In this document: positions 41,154 through 49,521 of the stretch, in pieces
How the letters are laid out: every line of letters starts with the position of its first letter
How positions within the stretch are numbered: the stretch's first letter is position 1
Assembly: GCF_001613795.1 (NCBI RefSeq)
Contig: NZ_LPVZ01000012.1
Coordinates: 186,001-250,000, forward strand
From: Thalassospira sp. MCCC 1A01148
GTDB lineage: Bacteria; Pseudomonadota; Alphaproteobacteria; Rhodospirillales; Thalassospiraceae
Direction of reading: 5' to 3'
Length of the DNA stretch: 64,000 nucleotides
Translations under genes and position numbers: made by a program
The notes under the pieces: generated by a model
What the model saw: the letters and a program-made list of their open reading frames with translations, nothing else
What the model was told of the DNA's origin: nothing
Database searches by the model: none

Positions 41154-41647
41154 CCACCAATCAGGTGAACAAGGATGGCCAATGCAATCATCGCAAAAAG
41201 GCCAGCCAGTACATCATCGAACATAATACCAAAGCCACCGTCCACGCGTCGATCAACCCAGCGTATCGGCCAGGGTTTGAGCACGTCAAAAAAGCGGAAG
41301 GCAACGAAGGCGGCAAACAGCCAGACAAGGTCCATCCATTCACCGGCAAGTGGAACGACAAGCAGGCACATCCATTGGCCGACAACCTCGTCAATGACGA
41401 TTTCACCTGCGTCATGTATGCCGAGCATGTGGCTATACATATGTGCTGCCCAGACACCGATGGCAAAGATGGCGATACTGGCAAAGATGAGTGCGCTATT
41501 GCCACCATACGCCCAAATTAACCAGCCAAAGGGCAGGGCGGCAAATGATCCGGCTGTGCCGGGGGCCTTGGGACTTTTGCCGCTGTAAAACCAGGTGGCG
41601 GCAAAGGTGATCAGAAATCTGTAAAACGCCATTTGCAGCAAACGCAT
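41150..41647 (-). CDS. pgpA: Phosphatidylglycerophosphatase A
   Basis: PgpA dephosphorylates phosphatidylglycerophosphate to phosphatidylglycerol at the inner membrane. The 165-residue product has a family-typical YSGKSPKAPGTAGSFAALP motif (about residues 21-39), the acidic DAGEIVIDEVVGQW motif and FRFFDVLKPWPIRWVD. Three or four membrane helices are visible. Coupled to pncC by a 4-base overlap. Confidence 0.95.
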   Translation of the reverse strand: MRLLQMAFYRFLITFAATWFYSGKSPKAPGTAGSFAALPFGWLIWAYGGNSALIFASIAIFAIGVWAAHMYSHMLGIHDAGEIVIDEVVGQWMCLLVVPLAGEWMDLVWLFAAFVAFRFFDVLKPWPIRWVDRRVDGGFGIMFDDVLAGLFAMIALAILVHLIGG

Positions 41648-41852
41648 AGGATGTGAAAGATGGTGATTGGTAACACAGCATAAGGGATGGAGGTGAAAAT
41701 TTTGCGATTAAGGATGTGTTAACAGGCTTGCTTGAACGCTGAGTTACAGGTAGCGTAAAGAAAAGGCGACAAAGTCGCAGGCGGGGTCATAAACTCTGCA
41801 TAATCGGGTAAACCGGGCGTGCATACGGGCAACTAGGGGTTAGACACTGAAT

Positions 41853-43178
41853 ATGTCGGCGTTTGAACGCATTCGTCGGGTGGTGGATAAATGGTTTCCG
41901 GATCGGCAGTTGCTTATCCGGTCAAATGATTCTGTTTACCAGCTTCGGCTTGGAAAATATGCGCAGGTCGCATTGGCCTCTTTCGGGGCGGCAGTTATTA
42001 CCTGGACCGTGGGCGTCACAGGTTATAGCTGGTATCTTGACCAGCGTCTTGCGATGCGTGAAGAACAGCTGTTCAGAAGCGAGCTGTCCTATAACCGCCT
42101 GATTGCGCGTGTTACCGATAGCCAACGACGTTTTGGCGAGATTACCGCCCAAATGGAAGACACCCATCGCAACCTGTTGTCGATGGCTGAAAAGAACCTG
42201 CAGCTTCAGGCGCGGGTACAGGATTATACGTCCAAGCTTGCGACGAGCGAGAAGGAAAAAGTCCGGATTTCCGCGCTTCGCACGTCGATGGACAATCAGA
42301 TGAATGCCCTGCAGGGTCAGATTGACGGCATTACCAACCGTAACCTTGCGCTGCGCGATGAATTGGAAACGGTTGAAACCGTGATGTCACGGGTCATGCG
42401 CGAACGTGATCAGGCATTGCAGCGGTCCAAGAAGCTTCAAGGTGAACTGAGCCAGGCACGCCAGCGTATTGCCGATTTGCATTCGATCCAGCAACAGGCG
42501 ATGCAGCGTGTCGCCCAGACAGCGGATACCACCATTCTTGAGCTTGAGAATGTTCTTGAGATGACCGGATTGCAGCCGGAAACCTTCATCCTGCCGCCGA
42601 TGAAGCCAGACCAGCCTGGTGTTGGTGGTCCGTTCGTGGCATTCGAGCCCGAACATCCGCAGGACGAGGAATTTGTGAATACTGCAGTGGCACTGAATGA
42701 TCGTATGGATCACCTTGCCAATCTGCATGACAGAATAAAAAGGACGCCAATCGGCGAACCGGCGACGAAATACTATTTATCGAGTTCGTTCGGTAAACGA
42801 AAAGACCCGATCAATGGTCGTTGGGCTTTTCATTCCGGTGTTGATCTTGCCGGACCGATCAAGACACCAATTTTGGCAACGGCACCGGGAAAAGTGGTGC
42901 ATGCCGGATGGAGTGGCAAATACGGGAAGATGGTCGAAATTGATCATGGGAACGGTGTTCGTACCCGCTATGGCCACTTATACAAGGTCCTCGTAAAGAA
43001 GGGCGACGAAGTGCAGTACCAGGATCACATTGCCCTTATGGGAAGCACGGGCCGCAGTACCGGTAGTCACGTGCATTATGAAGTTCTGGTCAATAATAAG
43101 CCGGTCAATCCTGTAAAATTTATTGAGGCGGGACGTTATGTTTTCAAAAGCGAGCAAGACGACACAAACAACGAGTAA
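41853..43178 (+). CDS. M23 peptidoglycan endopeptidase with coiled-coil region
   Basis: The 441-residue protein has one membrane helix (about residues 34-60), a long coiled coil (about 65-225) and a C-terminal LytM/M23 domain (about 310-415). The zinc site is complete: FHSGVDLAG, then RYGHLYKV and HVHYEVLVN. Such membrane-anchored M23 proteins cut peptide cross-links and shape the cell wall. The gene overlaps the bactofilin start by 41 bases; the M23-bactofilin pair is a known shape module (for example Csd1/CcmA in Helicobacter), so joint function is likely. Confidence 0.92.
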   Translation: MSAFERIRRVVDKWFPDRQLLIRSNDSVYQLRLGKYAQVALASFGAAVITWTVGVTGYSWYLDQRLAMREEQLFRSELSYNRLIARVTDSQRRFGEITAQMEDTHRNLLSMAEKNLQLQARVQDYTSKLATSEKEKVRISALRTSMDNQMNALQGQIDGITNRNLALRDELETVETVMSRVMRERDQALQRSKKLQGELSQARQRIADLHSIQQQAMQRVAQTADTTILELENVLEMTGLQPETFILPPMKPDQPGVGGPFVAFEPEHPQDEEFVNTAVALNDRMDHLANLHDRIKRTPIGEPATKYYLSSSFGKRKDPINGRWAFHSGVDLAGPIKTPILATAPGKVVHAGWSGKYGKMVEIDHGNGVRTRYGHLYKVLVKKGDEVQYQDHIALMGSTGRSTGSHVHYEVLVNNKPVNPVKFIEAGRYVFKSEQDDTNNE

Positions 43179-43593
43179 GAACGGCAGCAACTCGACTGCT
43201 GAGAAAAAGGGTGGCCTTTCGGTCATCAATGCTGATCTCCGTGTTACCGGGGATCTGATTTCGGAATCCGACGTGCAGGTGGATGGTTCGGTCAATGGCG
43301 ATATTCGCACCCGGACACTTACCATTGGCCAGAATGGCGAAGTGCGCGGCGAAATCGTTGCCGATAAAATCCGCATTTGCGGTTCGGTTGTCGGTCAGGT
43401 CCGTGCGAAAGATGTTTCACTTTCAGATACCGCACGCATGATCGGCGATATTCTTCATGAAAGCCTTTCAATCGAACCGGGCGCCCATATCGAAGGCCAT
43501 TGCCGCCGTATCGAAAGTGCGGAAGAAGGCGGCCTGACAGTTATTCAGGCAGGCCAGGTGGTTGCGGCCAACGTGAAGAAAGAAAACAAATAA
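43138..43593 (+). CDS. Bactofilin-family polymer-forming protein
   Basis: The 151-residue product has a Ser/Lys/Thr-rich N-terminal tail (about 1-25), a central bactofilin beta-helix (about 30-130) with repeated VxG and IxG turns (INADLRVTGDL, VQVDGSVNGDI, GSVVGQVRAKDV), and a short tail. Bactofilins polymerise without nucleotide and place wall enzymes or curvature. I chose ATG 43138 with GAGGCGGGA upstream; it sits within the last 41 bases of the M23 gene, suggesting coupled translation. Confidence 0.93.
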   Translation: MFSKASKTTQTTSKNGSNSTAEKKGGLSVINADLRVTGDLISESDVQVDGSVNGDIRTRTLTIGQNGEVRGEIVADKIRICGSVVGQVRAKDVSLSDTARMIGDILHESLSIEPGAHIEGHCRRIESAEEGGLTVIQAGQVVAANVKKENK

Positions 43594-43660
43594 TCGCTTA
43601 AGTGATTTGATCCGGTTTTGGATGGCGGGTCCGGTCATTTCCAGAACCCGGTACAGAAAC

Positions 43661-43702
43661 AAAAAAAGGCAGGTTCCAGACGCGGAACCTGCCTTTTTCT
43701 TT
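43661..43702. terminator. Bidirectional terminator between bactofilin and dehalogenase genes
   Basis: AAAGGCAGGTTCC (43665-43677) pairs with GGAACCTGCCTTT (43684-43696), with A-run and T-run on the two sides. It serves both convergent genes. Confidence 0.92.
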
Positions 43703-43718
43703 GTTGGCTATGGGCCGT

Positions 43719-44417
43719 TCAGGCCTTTTGCGGTTCACCGACCAGCGGCAGCAATTCATCAAGGCCGTTCAGAACCACGTCTGCCGTGTGTGACAGTCGT
43801 TCAGCCGGGCTATGTGCGCGGTTGATCCATGCGGTGCGGAAGCCGAAATGTCCGGCACCGGCGATATCCCAGCCATTGGATGACTGGAACGAAATTTCGG
43901 CCGGTTCAACTTCAAGCTTGTCAACGGCAAGCTGATAAACATCAGGATGGGGTTTGTACGTCTTGAGATCATCGACACAGATGATCTGATCAAACAGCGA
44001 CAGAATGCCCGATGCTTTGGCGGACGAAATCAGCATATGCTTCGCCCCGTTTGACAGAATGGCCAGCTTGTGCCCCTGTTCCTTCAGCGTCTTGAGCGTC
44101 TCGACGACTTCCGGGAAGGTATCAAGAGACAGATAGGTGTCCATCAGCTTGGCACGCAGTACCGGATCTTTTTTGCCAATCTGGTCAAGCGCGTAATCAA
44201 GGGCATCGCCCGTAACGGTCCAAAAATCGGCAAATTCGCCCATCAGGCTGCGCAGCCATGTATATTCAAGTTGTTTCTGTCGCCAAAGCGCTGAAAGGCG
44301 ATCTGCCTCATCGCCAACGCTGTCGCGCAACTTGGCGACGGCTGACCCGACATCAAACAGGGTGCCATAGGCATCGAAGACAAAAGCACGGCAGGAAGAC
44401 AGTGCGTTATCGGACAT
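43719..44417 (-). CDS. Haloacid dehalogenase type II (HAD superfamily)
   Basis: The 232-residue product matches the (S)-2-haloacid dehalogenase group: nucleophile Asp15 in FVFDAYGTLFDV, AILSNGAKHML, VDDLKTYKPHPDVYQLAV with the catalytic Lys, and SSNGWDIAGAGHFGF. It would hydrolyse short 2-haloacids, but HAD substrates are hard to predict and another acid or phosphate is possible. I chose ATG 44417, which has AGAGG about 10 bases upstream; a start 16 codons earlier is possible. Confidence 0.88.
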   Translation of the reverse strand: MSDNALSSCRAFVFDAYGTLFDVGSAVAKLRDSVGDEADRLSALWRQKQLEYTWLRSLMGEFADFWTVTGDALDYALDQIGKKDPVLRAKLMDTYLSLDTFPEVVETLKTLKEQGHKLAILSNGAKHMLISSAKASGILSLFDQIICVDDLKTYKPHPDVYQLAVDKLEVEPAEISFQSSNGWDIAGAGHFGFRTAWINRAHSPAERLSHTADVVLNGLDELLPLVGEPQKA

Positions 44418-44512
44418 ATTGCTGACCTCTTCTGACAAGCAGTATTGATCAAATATGGGGTGCATACCCGCAAGCGCAAATCATGGAACACGGCGTTTGT
44501 AACGTTATATCC

Positions 44513-46546
44513 CTATTCTGCGCCTTCAGTGTCACTTTGGCCCATTGCGATCTCGTCGCGGGCAAAACGCCGGCGATAGACATAAGTTCCCTCCATTACG
44601 CGCTGAACGTAGTTTCGGGTCTCGCTATAGGGGATCATTTCGATCCAGTCGACCAGATCGACGTCCGGGTCGCGCGGATCACCATATTCGTTGATCCACT
44701 GGCGTACGCGGGTCGGCCCGGCATTGTAGCTGGCGATTGTCAGGACTTCCTGACCATCCCAGCGATCAAGCAGTCGGCGTACATAGGCGCGCCCAACCGC
44801 AATATTGAAAGACGGATCTTCGGTTAAACGATCGGTGTTGTAATCGAGTTTCAGCGACTGCGCCATGCGCTTTGCCGTGGCAGGCATCAGCTGCATCAAG
44901 CCGCGTGCACCGGCCGACGAAATCGCATTTGGATTAAACAGGCTTTCCTGGCGCATGATCGCGTGAACCAATGCCGGATCCGGGGCACGGCCCAGCGGAA
45001 CCTGTTCATGGATCGGGTAGGCGGCATCAAGATAGCCACTCCCGGTGCGAATGCTGCGCTTTGCGGCAATAATGCCAAGGTCGGTGCGGCCATATTCGCG
45101 TGCGAGATCTGTCGCCATGGCAAGGTATTCCGGTTCATCATGTTCGTAAACCAGCGCCATGATGAAGGGCCGAATGATGTTGCCAAGGCCCATCGCGCCC
45201 AGCTTGCGCACAACCTGTGTGAGTTCCTGAGCTTCGAACGCGGCGCGCTGTTCCGGCGTTGGAACCGGTTGTTCAACGGAATATGACGGTTTGCTGCCAA
45301 GCTTGTCGATGGCGAGCTGGCCATAGAATGTGTGGGCGTGATCGGCGGCAATTGTGTACCATTCCCTGGCGCGTTTTTCATCACCAAGGGCCTCGTTGGC
45401 ACGGCCCGCCCAATAGGAGCCGCGTGCAAGGCTGATCGGGTATTGCACAACGTCATAAAGGTTCTGGAAGTGGGTCAACGCAATGTCGGCATCACCGAGA
45501 AATTCAAGCGCGATCCAGCCTGCATACCATTCTGCCTCGGCAATATCGCCGGCATCCACCTGACCATGGTTGGCGACAAGGCGATAGGCATCGGTGATAT
45601 GGCCCTTTTGCAGGGCACGCCTTGCAAGAATGGCTTTTTCCAGCCACCAGTATTGCGGACGGATAGAAATATAGGCGAGATCATTGGCCTGTGACAGCAG
45701 CAGGTCACGCGCATCCTGATCACGGTCCTTTTTGCGGCGCCAGCGGACGCGTTCGTAAATCAGGCCCGGATCATCGCGATACTTTTCCGGCACGCGATTG
45801 ATTGCACCATCAACACCACCACGCATGGCACGCAGGGATGCGCGGGCCTCGGCCAAGCGACGGTAATCCTCGTTGACATGCTTCATCATGCGCGCGGCTG
45901 TCGTCAGGCGACCTTCCCACAACAGGCGGTCGAGCCGCTGCTGATGGGTTTCCTGATCAATATATTCGCCGTAGCGATCAAGGAAGCGGCGTTCCTGACC
46001 GCTGCCGAAATTCTCGTTAATCCAGCTGTGACGCACCAGAACGATGGCAGCCGATTCCTGCCCGGCACCCAGCAATGCCTTGATCTGGCGGGTTGCGCCG
46101 TCGGCTGTGACAGGGGCAGAGCGTTTGAACCATGCCAGAATTTCGTCGTCGGGCACGGCATCGGTCATGGCTTCTTCGGCGCGTTGGCGAAGCAAAGCCT
46201 GACTTGGCCATTTCGGATGGGCGTCAATAAAGGCGGTGATTTCCTCGAAGCTGTGACCGGAGTTTGGGGCGGTCAAAAGCATCCATTCGGCTGCCTTTTG
46301 CAGCAGAGGATCATCAAAATTGGTCAGAAGTTGCTTGAAGGTATCTGTCTTGCCGTCTTCAACAGCATCAAGAAAGGCGTTCAGGCGCGCCCGACTGACG
46401 GCCGAATAAAGCGGCGAGGGCGGCTGCGTCTGAAGAACGCTGTCTTCATTCGTTGCGGCCTGCACCTGATAACTACCTGGTATCAGTATCGATAAGCCCA
46501 GTGCCAATGCGCAGATCGAGATCTTGCGGAAAGACGCTTGCGCCAT
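44513..46546 (-). CDS. slt: Soluble lytic murein transglycosylase (Slt70-like)
   Basis: The 677-residue periplasmic enzyme cleaves the glycan strand of peptidoglycan with 1,6-anhydro ends. It has a signal peptide (about residues 1-30), a long superhelical alpha domain and a C-terminal SLT domain. The catalytic Glu534 is in IMRQESLFNPNAISSAGARG, followed by GLMQLMPATAKRMA and ASYNAGPTRVRQW. It is divergent from dapA, which supplies diaminopimelate for the same wall; this slt-dapA-smpB order is common. Confidence 0.94.
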   Translation of the reverse strand: MAQASFRKISICALALGLSILIPGSYQVQAATNEDSVLQTQPPSPLYSAVSRARLNAFLDAVEDGKTDTFKQLLTNFDDPLLQKAAEWMLLTAPNSGHSFEEITAFIDAHPKWPSQALLRQRAEEAMTDAVPDDEILAWFKRSAPVTADGATRQIKALLGAGQESAAIVLVRHSWINENFGSGQERRFLDRYGEYIDQETHQQRLDRLLWEGRLTTAARMMKHVNEDYRRLAEARASLRAMRGGVDGAINRVPEKYRDDPGLIYERVRWRRKKDRDQDARDLLLSQANDLAYISIRPQYWWLEKAILARRALQKGHITDAYRLVANHGQVDAGDIAEAEWYAGWIALEFLGDADIALTHFQNLYDVVQYPISLARGSYWAGRANEALGDEKRAREWYTIAADHAHTFYGQLAIDKLGSKPSYSVEQPVPTPEQRAAFEAQELTQVVRKLGAMGLGNIIRPFIMALVYEHDEPEYLAMATDLAREYGRTDLGIIAAKRSIRTGSGYLDAAYPIHEQVPLGRAPDPALVHAIMRQESLFNPNAISSAGARGLMQLMPATAKRMAQSLKLDYNTDRLTEDPSFNIAVGRAYVRRLLDRWDGQEVLTIASYNAGPTRVRQWINEYGDPRDPDVDLVDWIEMIPYSETRNYVQRVMEGTYVYRRRFARDEIAMGQSDTEGAE

Positions 46547-46754
46547 GTGATGTTCCCCTTGTGCCTTGCGGCAACGAATGCTCTCCCGAGCCCGGCATTA
46601 TGGCAGCGAATTTGATAAAAGCCAAACAGTCCTGACGGGAAATTTCCGACCCGATCAAGGATCGTCTGGATAATCGTATACAGTGCTTGCGGGAAACCCC
46701 AACAGCGGCTATTTTCGCGACCGCTTTCAATACATCCCGAATTTGGAGATCTCT

Positions 46755-47636
46755 ATGTTTAAGGGTTCAATCACAGCTTTGATCACACCATTCACGCAAG
46801 ATGGTGCGATTGATGAAAAGGCGTTCCAGTCTTTTGTGGATTGGCAACTTAAACAGGGCACGACTGGTGTTGTGCCAGTCGGAACCACGGGTGAATCTCC
46901 GACCCTTAGCCATGCCGAACACCATCGCGTTGTTGAACTGGCACTTGAAGTTGCCAAGGGCCGTGGGCCGGTGATTGCCGGTACGGGTTCAAACTCGACC
47001 GCTGAGGCCGTCTCGCTGACCCGTCATGCGCAGAATGCTGGCGCCGATGCTGCACTTGTCGTGACACCATATTATAACAAGCCGACCCAAAAGGGCCTGT
47101 ATGCGCATTTCAAGGCGGTTCATGACGCGACCGATATCCCGATTGTGATTTACAACATTCCGGGACGGTCGATCGTGGATATGAATGTCGATACCATGGC
47201 AGAGCTTGCGAAATTGCCGCGCATTGTTGGTGTCAAGGATGCGACCAGTGATCTGGAGCGCCCGGCCTTGACCCGTCTGGCGGCCGGTGCCGATTTCTGT
47301 CAGCTGTCGGGCGAGGACGGCACAATTGTTCCGTTCCTGGCACAGGGTGGACATGGCTGTATTTCGGTAACGTCGAATATCGCACCGAAGCTTTGTGCTG
47401 ATCTGCATGCGGCTTGGGCTGCCGGGAACATTTCCAAGGTTCAGGAGTTGAACTATCGACTGATGCCGGTTCACAAGGCGATGTTCTGTGAATCCAGCCC
47501 CGGACCGGTGAAATACGCCGCCGAGCTTCTTGGCCTGTGCGGCAGCCATATGCGTCTGCCGATGGTCGAGATTGCCGAAGAATCTAAACGCAAGGTCGAA
47601 GCCGCGTTGAAAAATGCCGGTATTCTCGGCCATTAA
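46755..47636 (+). CDS. dapA: 4-hydroxy-tetrahydrodipicolinate synthase
   Basis: DapA condenses pyruvate with aspartate semialdehyde, the first committed step to diaminopimelate and lysine. The 293-residue TIM barrel has Tyr133 and the Schiff-base Lys161 (in GVKDATSD) at the same numbers as the E. coli enzyme, and [14 protein letters not shown] at 43-56. I chose ATG 46755 with TTGGAGAT upstream; a longer in-frame extension has no ribosome site. Confidence 0.97.
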   Translation: MFKGSITALITPFTQDGAIDEKAFQSFVDWQLKQGTTGVVPVGTTGESPTLSHAEHHRVVELALEVAKGRGPVIAGTGSNSTAEAVSLTRHAQNAGADAALVVTPYYNKPTQKGLYAHFKAVHDATDIPIVIYNIPGRSIVDMNVDTMAELAKLPRIVGVKDATSDLERPALTRLAAGADFCQLSGEDGTIVPFLAQGGHGCISVTSNIAPKLCADLHAAWAAGNISKVQELNYRLMPVHKAMFCESSPGPVKYAAELLGLCGSHMRLPMVEIAEESKRKVEAALKNAGILGH

Positions 47637-47653
47637 GCGATAACAAGCGTCTT

Positions 47654-48130
47654 ATGGCACCCAAAAAAGAAACAACTAACAACAAGATTGTCGCGCAAAA
47701 CCGGCGGGCCCGCTTTGATTATTTCCTGACGGAAACATTCGAAGCTGGCATCGCCTTGCGCGGTACAGAGGTTAAATCGCTTCGTGACGGCAAGGGGAAT
47801 ATTCAGGAATCCTATGCCGAAGCGAAGAATGGGGAAGTATGGCTGATCAACGCCTATATCCCGGAATATCAAAGCAAAATGCCGTTCGGCCACGAAGAGC
47901 GCCGACCACGTAAATTGCTGTTGCACAAACGCGAAATCACCAAGATGCACGATGCCCTGAACAAGAAGGGTTTCACCCTTGTTCCGGTCAAACTGTATTT
48001 CAACGAGCGCGGTATTGCCAAACTTGAACTCGCCATCGCCGAGGGCAAGAAAAAGGCTGACAAGCGTGAAACCGTCAAGGAACGCGATTGGCAGCGTGAC
48101 AAGGCACGGATCATGCGTGACTTCGGCTGA
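47654..48130 (+). CDS. smpB: SsrA-binding protein SmpB
   Basis: SmpB carries tmRNA to stalled ribosomes. The 158-residue product shows [39 protein letters not shown] and the basic C-terminal tail ([17 protein letters not shown]) that enters the mRNA channel. It follows dapA by 17 bases. The tmRNA gene ssrA is not in this window. Confidence 0.97.
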   Translation: MAPKKETTNNKIVAQNRRARFDYFLTETFEAGIALRGTEVKSLRDGKGNIQESYAEAKNGEVWLINAYIPEYQSKMPFGHEERRPRKLLLHKREITKMHDALNKKGFTLVPVKLYFNERGIAKLELAIAEGKKKADKRETVKERDWQRDKARIMRDFG

Positions 48131-48172
48131 TTATTATTTGTCGGTCGCATGCTTGTGACTTGCCAGACCCTA

Positions 48173-48210
48173 AATGGCGCTGACATGGTGAACATGTTGG
48201 CGCCATTTTT
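48173..48210 (+). terminator. Intrinsic terminator after smpB
   Basis: AATGGCGC (48173-48180) pairs with GCGCCATT (48200-48207), with an inner ACATG/CATGT pairing, followed by TTTTT. It separates smpB from the oxidoreductase gene and argues against the ATG at 48214 as a start. Confidence 0.85.
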
Positions 48211-48243
48211 CGTATGCCCTTATCAGCAACGAAGGAACATCCC

Positions 48244-48909
48244 GTGACTGAGAGCTTTTCAGGCAAGATCAAGGACAAGTTGATTGCGGCCAAGCGCAAG
48301 TGGGCCGAGGACGCGCGTTTGATGACGGGCGCACCGGACACTGAACGTGCAAACCGCTTGCCGCCGGGGCAGCGACTGGTGACGGATTGGCCTGTGCTTG
48401 ACCTGGGGATCACGCCGCATGTGTCGGCGGACGACTATCAGCTTGAAATCAATGGGCAGGTCAAAAAGCCCGTGACATTGAGCTTTTCCGATCTGCTTGA
48501 TCTTCCGCATGTTACGGCCATGAACGATATTCACTGTGTGACCAGTTGGTCGCGCTACGACAATCACTGGCAGGGTGTTTTGGCAAAAACTTTGGTCGAG
48601 CTTGTTGAGCCATTGCCGGCTGCGCGTCACGTCCTGTTTACCGCCCATGACGGCTATACGACCAATGTTCGGATCGAGCAGTTCCTTGATGACGACGTGC
48701 TATTGGCACATCATTGGGAGGGTGAACCTCTTAGCGAAGAGCATGGCGGGCCGCTGCGCGTTGTGATTCCGAAGCTTTATTTCTGGAAGAGTGCAAAATG
48801 GGTGCGAAAAATCACTTTTGCGCGCGATGACAAGGCCGGTTTCTGGGAAGAACGGGGATATCACAACAATGCCGACCCGTGGACGGAGGAGCGATATGAT
48901 ACGGACTGA
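48244..48909 (+). CDS. Sulfite oxidase-like molybdopterin oxidoreductase
   Basis: The 221-residue product has the oxidoreductase molybdopterin-binding fold of the sulfite oxidase/YedY group. The block with the expected Mo-ligand Cys, IHCVTSWSRYDNHWQGV, lies near residues 98-114, and HHWEGEPLSEEHGGPLR follows. There is no twin-Arg signal or haem domain, so it appears cytoplasmic; the substrate is unknown. I chose GTG 48244 after GAAGGA; ATG 48214 would start at the tail of the smpB terminator. It overlaps the glutathione peroxidase start by 14 bases. Confidence 0.88.
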   Translation: MTESFSGKIKDKLIAAKRKWAEDARLMTGAPDTERANRLPPGQRLVTDWPVLDLGITPHVSADDYQLEINGQVKKPVTLSFSDLLDLPHVTAMNDIHCVTSWSRYDNHWQGVLAKTLVELVEPLPAARHVLFTAHDGYTTNVRIEQFLDDDVLLAHHWEGEPLSEEHGGPLRVVIPKLYFWKSAKWVRKITFARDDKAGFWEERGYHNNADPWTEERYDTD

Positions 48910-49483
48910 TCGACGGAATGGAAAAAGCCTTCAGTTCGTTGTATTCTTTGTCTTTACCACTGTTGTTGCAAGCTTGTCCTGGAGGGAGACAATGGCATCG
49001 GATGATGCGCCATCGGCTTATGATTTTTCTTTCCCGGCGATTGATGCCGGTGAAATCCATCTTTCAGAGTATAACGACAAGGTCGTTCTGCTGGTAAATA
49101 CCGCCTCGATGTGCGGGTTTACGCCCCAATATACCGGCCTGCAAAAACTGTGGGAAGATTACCGCGACGAAGGGCTTGTTGTTCTTGGTGTGCCGTCGGC
49201 CGACTTTGGCGGGCAGGAATACAGTGAGGACGCCGATATCCTTGATTTCTGTGAGGTCAATTTTGATGTCGATTTCCCGCTGACATCGAAAACCACGGTC
49301 AATGGGCCTGATGCCCACCCGTTCTACAAGTGGGCGGAGCAAGAACTGGGCGCGGAAAACGCCCCGCAATGGAATTTCCATAAGTATCTGATTGGTCGCG
49401 ACGGCAAGCTTGTGAAAAGCTTTGACAGCCGCACCAAACCGGAAGACGAGGAAATTGTCAGCGCCATTCGCGCAAGCCTGTAA
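48896..49483 (+). CDS. Glutathione peroxidase family protein, two possible starts
   Basis: This thiol peroxidase of the GPx family reduces hydroperoxides. The peroxidatic residue is Cys (Cys73 in NTASMCGFTPQYTGLQ), not selenocysteine, and the WNFHKYLIGRDGK motif is intact. From ATG 48896 (GGAGG upstream) the product is 195 residues with a signal or anchor-like hydrophobic segment at residues 11-28. A second in-frame ATG at 48992 with a strong GGAGGGAGA site gives a 163-residue form with no signal, the usual cytoplasmic GPx size. Both may be used. Confidence 0.9.
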   Translation: MIRTDRRNGKSLQFVVFFVFTTVVASLSWRETMASDDAPSAYDFSFPAIDAGEIHLSEYNDKVVLLVNTASMCGFTPQYTGLQKLWEDYRDEGLVVLGVPSADFGGQEYSEDADILDFCEVNFDVDFPLTSKTTVNGPDAHPFYKWAEQELGAENAPQWNFHKYLIGRDGKLVKSFDSRTKPEDEEIVSAIRASL

Positions 49484-49521
49484 ATTGACAGTTTCTGCCT
49501 GCGACTTGACAGGGCGGCGGG

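Noticed and set aside
48131-48243. Possible ssrA (tmRNA) gene next to smpB
   Set aside because: The gap is too short and contains only the smpB terminator.
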